A DNA stretch of 64,000 nucleotides. Source: Eustoma russellianum (Eukaryota > Streptophyta > Magnoliopsida > Gentianales > Gentianaceae). Position numbers and translations under genes: made by a program. Of this stretch, positions 57,118 to 64,000 are shown in pieces. The stretch spans positions 7,770,707 to 7,834,706 of the forward strand of contig AP025053.1 of assembly GCA_036186865.1 (NCBI GenBank), given 5' to 3'. Position 1 is the stretch's first letter. Every line of letters begins with the position of its first letter. The notes under the pieces were generated by a model, which ran no database searches, was not told where the DNA came from, and saw only the letters and a program-made list of their open reading frames with translations.

Positions 57118-57200
57118 GATCTACCACCTTTACCACCATCTACTATACAAACGTGTAGTGCTTCACATGTCTTGCAGGGAAGTGACTCTACTCTTACTCA

Positions 57201-60200
57201 ATGAATGCTTTGATATGGAACATAAGAGGCATGCATGCCTCTCTACTTAGATTGCATCATTTGATACGAGATCATCGTTTAAATTTACTTGCACTTCTTG
57301 AGCCAAAACACCCTCCTTCACGTATTAGTGGGTTTGGTTTGGACCTTGGTTTTATGCAGTATTACTCTTCTTAGTCGGAACAAATTTGGTTTTTTTGGCG
57401 CGATTCAGACTTTCGTTTGCTTGCTACGCAGGATCAAGATCAAGTGGTTCATTTCACATTGCTCTTTTGGCCCATTCAATTCACATTTTTATTATCGATT
57501 GTATATGCAAAGCACACATCCTCATTACGTCGTTCTCTGTGGCAATCTTTATGTGACTTTTCTACGGCTTCCGCATTACCATGGTTGATAGGTGGGGATT
57601 TTAATACATTTCGAACCCTAGATGATCATAGTGGACGTTCAAATCCCTCCCTTACAGTGTTACAAGACTTTAATGACTGCATCGAAGCTTGCTCTCTTAT
57701 GGCTTCTCCTTTCCAAGGTCCTAAATTTACTTGGATTGATGGCAAGGATTTAGGTCGTGCTCGTAGACGATTGGATTGGTTATTTACAAACTCCTCTTTT
57801 CAAGATGTGTTTGAGGATATGCAGCTTACACATCTTCCGAGAGTTTCTTCGGATCACACGCCATTGTTATTTGTTTGTCGCTTAAGTATGCCCGAAGGAC
57901 GTCACTCATTTCGATTTTTGGACTCTTGGTTGCTTTATCCAGACTTCATTTCATACATGCAGAATGCTTGGTCATCCTATCCTACTAAGGGTGGAATGTA
58001 TGGTTTTTATTCAAAATTATTCTCTCTGAAACGGGACGTTCAGCGGTGGAATAAGAAAATCTTTGGCAATATTTTTACAAATCTGATGCAAGCAGAGACT
58101 TCTCTAAATAGTGTTGAACGGGATTGGGATGCAGACCCAAATGAGGTCACGCAAGAAGCGTATCATTGGGCGAAAGCGGAATATCTTCGGGCCTCCACAT
58201 ATGAGCTGCATTATTGGAAACAGAAAGCGAGGGTCCGATGGCTCAAGGAGGGTGATGCCAACACACACTATTTTTACTCTTTGTCAAAGGGCGTCAGACG
58301 CAATTGCGAATTCAACAAATTCGCACATCCTCTGGTGCACTGTGCACTTTGCTCCAAGACATTATGACAGAATCAGTTTCATTCTATACATCTTTATTTG
58401 CTCGGGAGGCTACACATAATCATGATGCTCTTCTTTCTTATATCCCTCGTCTTATATCAGAAGATGACAACGCCATGCTTACACAGTTTCCAATAGAAAC
58501 TGAAGTGAAGGAGGCAGTATGACATCTAGACCCTCAGAGTGCGGCAGGACCAGATGGCTTTAATGGCAAATTCTTTCGATCGTGTTGGCCTATAATTCAT
58601 ACAGATGTTTTACTGGCAATGCAGGAATTTTTCCTAGGCATTCTGCAGCCCTCAGCGATGGCTAGTGCTTTAATCACCTTGATTCCAAAAACACCATCTC
58701 CACAAACTTTTGGAGATTTTCGGCCTATCTGCCTCACAAATTTCCTGAGTAAAGTCTGTACGCGCATCATTGCCACTCGCTTGGGTAAGCTGCTTCCTAA
58801 ATTAATTTCACAAGACAGATTGGCTTTTTGCCTGGCCAAGATATATCCACGTAAATTTTAATGGCTCGTGAGATGATTCACATGTTAGATAAGGGTGGTT
58901 CACAATTATGCTTGAAGTTGGATATGATGAAAGCTTTTGATAGGGTAAGCTGAGAATATCTGGACCTCCTCCTCTAGCGGTTTGGCTTTTCTAGTTTCTT
59001 TATTCACATCATCCTCAATCATTTGCGAGCAACGAAATTAGCAGTTTTGATTAATGGCCAACCATCTGCCACATTTCGGCCTTTTAGAGGGGTTAAATAA
59101 GGTGATCCGTCATCTCCTTTGCTTTTTATACTCTCATCTGAGGGTTTCAGCAGAGGCTTAAAATCTTTGGTCACATCTGGCATGTTGCAACCTTTTCGCC
59201 TAGGACGAATTCCTTTTGCAATCACGCATTTAGCTTTTGTAGATGATCTCCTGGTGTTTTTGCGTGGTACACAGCGAAATTTGAGACGGTTTCATTTATT
59301 TTTAACTTTATATGAAGCTGCTTCGTGACAAAAGGTAAATTTTAATAAGAGCAGTTTTATCCCTTCGGCTCGCACATCGAATCATCAGCGCCATATATTT
59401 GCGACCATATTGAATATGCGGTGTACTGCCTTACCATTCGCTATCTTGGATCTTATTTACACAAGGGTATCAATCGCTCTAGATATTGTACTTCTCTGCT
59501 GCAGCACATTGATGACCGACTGAATGGATGACACTCTCGATTGTTATCCTCAGCAGGACAACTGGTCTTACTTCATTCTGTGATTTCTGCTCTTCCGTTA
59601 CATATTCTTGCAGCTGGAGGTTTGCCAAAATCGGTCCTCAAAATTATTGAACGGAAAATGGCGGCGTTTTACTGGGGACATAGACATCATTGGGTTTCTT
59701 GGGCTACTATTTCTACTCCAACAGATGAAGGAGGGTTGGGGCTTCTTGATCTCTTCAGTTTACAAAAAGCTTATCACTGTCGTATTTGGTGGACATATCA
59801 ACGGAATGACATGCTTTGGAGTACATATATGCACATAAAATATGGAAATCGGGGGAATTATCTGCCACGGCTTCCGGATTCGCCAGTTTGGAAACTTATT
59901 TGTCGAATTCATACCACCTGCCTTGCTCAGACAGAAGGTCAGGATTTGCATCTTAGCTGGACACCCTCTAGCTTGGGAGAATTTTCTCTGCGCTCTGCAT
60001 ATGATATATGCCGCACGCCTCATCCAACACTGCTTTCTGCGAAACACATTTGGTTCAAGTATCACTCACATGCTAATCAACTTTTATTATGGCGATTTTT
60101 TCATTCTTCTATGCCTTTTGAGGACTATATTGGTAAGTACTCTGCCGCTCATCCCACACAATGTCCTTTTTGTAAGCTATCTTCGGCCACGGCGGATCAT

Positions 60201-60515
60201 GTTTTTCTCTATTACGCACGCATTCATTCTATCTGGGATTTTTATGCATCTGAGTTACACTGTTTGTCCCCCATGTCACTGTATCTTCGTCAATATCTAT
60301 TATCTTGGTGGTATCGGGCTACATTTTCATCACTCATGGGCGTGTTAAAAATAGTTGTTCCGACTATTATTGTATCTAATATATGGCGCGCCTATGCGTC
60401 ACTGGTGTATGAAGACTCAACCTCTTTTGCGCAGTCCTCTCTTCGGGCTTCTATTCAGTATGACCTTGTCATTTGGAGCAAGTCAATTCATGGTTCTAAA
60501 CTTGCGAGGGGGTAA
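57201..60515 (+). pseudogene. LINE ORF2: endonuclease, reverse transcriptase, zf-RVT (disrupted)
   Basis: ATG at 57201 opens MNALIWNIRGMHAS, the start of an APE-type endonuclease. A TAG follows at 57372-57374, then LIGGDFNTF, RRLDWLFTN and SSDHTPLLF. The linker KQKARVRWLKEGDANTHYFY precedes a frameshift near 58330. Reverse transcriptase shows SAAGPDGFNG just after a TGA at 58520-58522, LIPKTPSPQTFGDFRPICL, a frameshift near 58850, LKLDMMKAFDRVS, and the catalytic HLAFVDDLLVF (Val in place of the usual Ala) near 59240. The last open part (59541-60515) is the zf-RVT region (FSLRSAYD, CPFCKLSSATADHVF). At least six lesions make it inactive. This protein would nick target DNA and copy the LINE RNA there. 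Confidence 0.9.
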
Positions 60516-60522
60516 CTACATA

Positions 60523-63140
60523 GCCTTTGTTGAGAAATATGTTTGGATAATTTTCAAAGTCATGATTTTAAGTGGTGAATACTTAGAAATGTCACATATG
60601 GTGTTATAAGGGGTTAAAGGTTGAAAAAGTGTCGATTGACGTACGTCATCCCCTCACGTCGATCGATCGATGTGGTTCTGTGAGACATCGATCTCTGAAG
60701 CTGAGGCACTTCGATCGATCGATGTCTAGGGTTTTTAGAAATAATTTTCTAAAATGTGATAAAATGGTTGTTTTCATTTGTATATAATTTATACATGTTC
60801 ATTATGTGATTATTATGTGTTTTTGGTGATTATTATTGTCTTGTGACTAATGTGCCTTTGAAGTTTCTACAACTTACCAAAAAGGGCAAAATTGGTATTT
60901 TAAGTTTTGTAGGAACATCATATGGTGAAAAATATTTCAAGGGTGTATTATTATCTTGGTTATCATGACAAAGGTGGAATTGTGATTATTTCTGACCATC
61001 GGGAGCATTTCTGAAGTTTTATCACACCAGGAGTATTTTGGTCATTTTACCCCCAAGGGTATTTATGGTATTTTCACTCAAGGAATCTCTTGAGCATATT
61101 ATTATCTTCATTCTGGAGCTGTTTTATTGTTATTTTGAAGATTATATGGTGATCTTATATCTTATTCTCTCAACCGATGATATTATTGACTATAGCTGGA
61201 TATGTGACGATTTGAGATGTCACATTCTATTTTTTCTCGAAGACCCTCGTATATATGTTATAAGAGAATATTTATCATCATTATTCAGAGATATTAAAGG
61301 TGTCAAAGGTGTGGAAATGTTCTTGACATATAAGAAGAAATATTGGGGAATTTCAGTGTTACACGTTGACATAATCTTGTCAATTGTTATCTATTTATTT
61401 CTTCTTCAAAAATTTGAGTTGTTACACATATTGGTATGTCCAAAAACGTGATTAATCAGGTGGACATGATGTGGTATTCATTTTATGAGTTGGTGACAAG
61501 TGGATAAACCAAAAAGGAGCTAGTTGGCAAAATTGCCAACTTGGAAATTTCAAAAAGGTAGCCAACAGCTACTAGACCTTTTCTTGGTGAATTTTCAGCA
61601 GATTTTTGGAATTCAAATGGAGCTCTCACATGCCCTATTATTGTGCTTGAAGTTGAGTATATTTTGGTGTATTATCCTTTCTCATTTTATTAAGGAAAAT
61701 TAAAATTATTTTTTTGGAGAAATAAAGGTGGTGGACAACGGCTATAAGGAGCTGTTTTGGAGATAACTTTTGCTTTGAAATTGGTCAAGTCTCACATGCC
61801 TATTATCTTACCAAAAAGTTGAGAAGATGATGGAGTTGTTATGGTCATATTATCTTCACATTTTCAAGATAATTCCAAGTCATTTTTCAAGGTGCAAAAA
61901 TCGGCCAAGGTGACATCCAAGGTGGACCAATCATGTTGTCTTATTTTGCCAAGTGTACAAGGCCAACCAATGATGAGAAGACATTTGGAGTTGATGATGA
62001 AGTTGATGACACATTGGCATTCTTATCTTCAAGGCTCAAATCACACTATAAATAGAGGCAATGGTGAAGAAGATGAAACACACTTGAAGCTCACAAGCAT
62101 TTGTTGAATTGTCTAGCTTTCATCTTTATCTTCTTGTTGTTATTATTTTATTCATTGTAGCAAAGGTGTTCTTGTTGTATTGTGGTGAGCTACAAGCCTC
62201 TTGAGATTCATTTGTAAGATTGATTATACATCTTTATAAGGCTACATCAATAGGTGTTAGAGGAGTTGCAACTAAGTGTTGCTTAGAAAGTGATTATCCA
62301 AGTCTTGAGTAGGGTTGGCGTATAACCCAAGGATCAAGCTTGACTCTTGTTGTAAGGTGTTCATTTCATAGTAAAATCCAAGGAAAGGTGTTCCTTGGGA
62401 CTGGAGTAGGTCACATTGATCGAACCAGGATAAATCCTCGATGTTCTTCTCTTGTTTCTTTATTTCTGTTATCTGCCCGTTTTGACTGCAGTTTTCACAC
62501 AACTTCTCACAATTTGAAAAAATAGCTAAATATTTTCAAAATTCGTGATTTTTGGACTTATACTTCAGACTGTTAGCTTTCATTTGCAACAAGAATCACT
62601 TGATTTGAGCAAGGGAGAGTTAGTCTTTCAGTCTTTGCAAGATAACTGCTCCAATCTGGATGCAATCTGACCAGTTTTGAGAAAACTTAAATTCTGTATT
62701 TTTCAAGAATTTTTTAAGGTCAGGGCATTTTGGAAAATTTATCTACACATCCTAAAGAGTGTTTTGATATAAAGATCAACCTTTTTGGTTGAGTATTCAA
62801 AGAGAAACACGTTTTGCAAAATCAGCAACATTCTGTCCAATTCTGTCCAGATTGACCATCTGAATCGTTTTATTTGTTTGAAGGGTCAAACGATCTTATT
62901 TTTGTCTGATTTTTGGACAGAGTCTTGCTAACTCATTGAAGTTCAAACTGGAAAGTTTCATAATTTTTGGAGTTGTGTACAATTATTTGTGAATTTTTTA
63001 AAAACGGGTTCTGAATCTGAGGTGGTCTCAGATTCTGTTTTCAAAGGGGATTTTAACAAAGGGATGTAGTGTAATTTCCGCTAACCATTATTCACCCCCC
63101 TCTAGTGGTGTTTATTGCAGGTGCACGGTCCAACAGCCTT
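60523..63140 (+). mobile_element. Solo LTR, family C, with TSD GCCTT
   Basis: TGTTGAGAAATATG at 60528 to GGTCCAACA at 63135, TG...CA, 2.6 kb, plus orientation. It is flanked by perfect GCCTT copies (60523-60527 and 63136-63140). It matches the LTRs at 42751-44899 and 50686-52885 in reverse but is about 400 bp longer. It lies inside the LINE just before its RNase H. CGATCGATCG palindromes occur at 60658-60725. Confidence 0.94.
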
Positions 63141-63313
63141 CATGGATTCCTCAGCTTCGATCTTCGCGTCCATTGGTAGTACGTTGGCGCTGTCCTCCTT
63201 CTGGCAGATTAAAGTTAAATATAGATGCAGCAGTGGGCAGATGTTATGCTGGTGGGGGGGGCTATTTTGCGTGATCATGAGGGTATCTGTGTGGGAGCTA
63301 TTAAGTTATAAAT
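63141..63313 (+). pseudogene. LINE RNase H fragment
   Basis: After the solo LTR the LINE resumes as WRCPPSGRLKLNIDAAVG, then GGG with an extra base, then ILRDHEGICVGAI. This is the start of the RVT_3-type RNase H found at the end of many plant L1 elements. It stops at 63313, less than halfway through the domain. Confidence 0.75.
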
Positions 63314-64000
63314 TGTTTTGATGATGAAAAGATGTTTTAAATGAGTTAACTTTGTGTTTGATACTTGATGCAAGATGAGAAAATCACACTGTGTCAAAAA
63401 TGGTTGAGATTGAAACTCACTGTCCAACATCGATCTCTCAGGCTAGGGACATCGATCGATCGATGTACTTCAGCCTCTGACATCGATCGATCGATGTCAG
63501 TCAGTAAGCATTCTGTCCAACATCGATCTCTCAACCCAGGGACATCGATCGATCGATGTCACTTCATTCTCTCCTCAGAGAGACTTCGATCGATCGATGT
63601 CAGTCAGAAAGGAATCTGTCCAACATCGATCTCTCAGGCTGGGACATCGATCGATCGATGTCACTTCAGCCTCTGACATCGATCGATCGATGTCAGGCAG
63701 TGTCAAAAACTGCAATGTTCTGGAGGACATCGATCTCTCCCTCCAGGCACTTCGATCGATCGATGTCCCCCAGAATTCAAATTTTCTAAACGTTGGAACA
63801 AAATCCAAGGGAGATTTATGATGTTTTCTCTTTCCAATCTTGCTCAAATTTCTTGTGGACTTTAACCAAACATATTACATGCTTCCTTGACTATTGCATA
63901 CATGTCTAAGATTCTCTAGGGTGGCTATTCAAGATCAAATCACTCCATAGCGTGGCTAAAGACTATTTGGACATTTTTTTGACATTTTTGAAGATGAAGA
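63314..64000 (+). mobile_element. Start of another LTR retroelement, runs off the window
   Basis: TGTTTTGATGATGAAAAGATG at 63314 is a typical opening of plant copia LTRs and interrupts the LINE RNase H. The target duplication would be TAAAT (63309-63313), but its partner is beyond the window. It contains the CATCGATCGATCGATG array. No coding region is reached. Confidence 0.5.
63420..63775. repeat. Tandem array of CATCGATCGATCGATG palindromes (about 100-bp period)
   Basis: Three units of roughly 100 bp each start CTGTCCAACATCGATCTCTC and hold two copies of the 16-bp palindrome or its TTCGATCGATCGATG variant. I count seven palindromes plus four partial ACATCGATCTCTC sites. The short open frames here are by-products of the repeat. 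Confidence 0.92.

Larger units (their letters stand above)
56756..63313 (+). mobile_element. L1-type LINE, 5'-truncated, split by a solo LTR and cut by another retroelement
   Basis: Segments 56756-60527 and 63136-63313 form one LINE: end of ORF1, then ORF2 with endonuclease, reverse transcriptase, zf-RVT and an RNase H. The gap is a family-C solo LTR with perfect target duplication. After the first part of RNase H the sequence changes abruptly to TGTTTTGATGATG at 63314, probably the start of another LTR. ORF1 is incomplete at its 5' side. Confidence 0.9.

Noticed and set aside
63365..63847. Overlapping open frames rich in SIDRC/DIDRSMS repeats on both strands
   Set aside because: They arise from the CATCGATCGATCGATG repeat, which is open in several frames; no start context, domain or codon signal supports a protein.
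1..64000. CRISPR arrays, bacterial operons or phage-like systems
   Set aside because: The sequence has plant introns, LTR elements and telomere-like repeats; regular repeats seen here are LTR tandem arrays without unique spacers of equal size.
1..64000. tRNA or rRNA genes
   Set aside because: TGGTATCAGAGC motifs are retrotransposon primer-binding sites beside LTRs; no full cloverleaf or rRNA segment was recognised.

Overview
This is a transposon-dominated stretch of a plant nuclear genome, most likely a eudicot. The evidence is: nested Ty1-copia and Ty3-gypsy retrotransposons primed by initiator-Met tRNA, a Mutator-like (MULE) transposon, L1- and RTE-type LINEs, SINE-like repeats, a Stowaway MITE, CCCTAAA-type telomere-like tracts, and one small intact gene that closely matches plant MAPR/steroid-binding cytochrome b5-like proteins. 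No species can be assigned from the sequence alone.

Layout, left to right. 1-1.45 kb: decaying exons of an EamA/SLC35F-type membrane transporter. 2.0 kb: a Stowaway MITE. 3.2 kb: SINE-like repeat. 4.8-9.66 kb: a complete minus-strand Ty1-copia element with ATCTC target duplication, one frameshift and two nonsense codons. 10.2 kb: Au-type SINE relic. 10.38-13.96 kb: a fold-back element split by a 3.0-kb solo LTR (family A). 14.1-15.0 kb: RTE LINE 3' fragment, then another SINE-like repeat. 15.8-26.0 kb: a MULE with 9-bp target duplication TAAATTTAA. It carries a dead transposase on the plus strand and two minus-strand accessory genes (a GRF zinc-finger/transmembrane protein and a coiled-coil protein hidden by a nonsense codon). 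It is itself interrupted by a defective family-A copia derivative whose left end is a snap-back hairpin of its own LTR terminus. 26.15-26.46 kb: the intact MAPR-like gene, only 178 bp from the MULE end. 28-30.7 kb: three SINE-like repeats and a strong fold-back hairpin. 30.8-40.95 kb: a very young Ty3-gypsy chromovirus with 2.64-kb LTRs, TSD ACTAT, three disabling lesions and an apparent 84-bp intron between gag and protease. 41.0-41.4 kb: inverted telomere-like tracts. 42.75-52.9 kb: an older, heavily mutated SIRE-like copia element (family C LTRs). 53.6-54.4 kb: fragment of another LTR. 54.4-56.75 kb: truncated family-A LTR. 56.75-63.3 kb: an L1-type LINE, split by a family-C solo LTR with TSD GCCTT and cut by the start of another retroelement that runs out of the window with a CGAT palindrome array.

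Functionally, only the MAPR-like gene looks expressed and intact. All transposase and reverse transcriptase genes carry disabling mutations, so any movement now would depend on proteins supplied in trans. The insertions give a clear relative order: MULE before the family-A derivative inside it; fold-back element before the solo LTR inside it; LINE before the two LTR insertions in it; the gypsy element is among the youngest.
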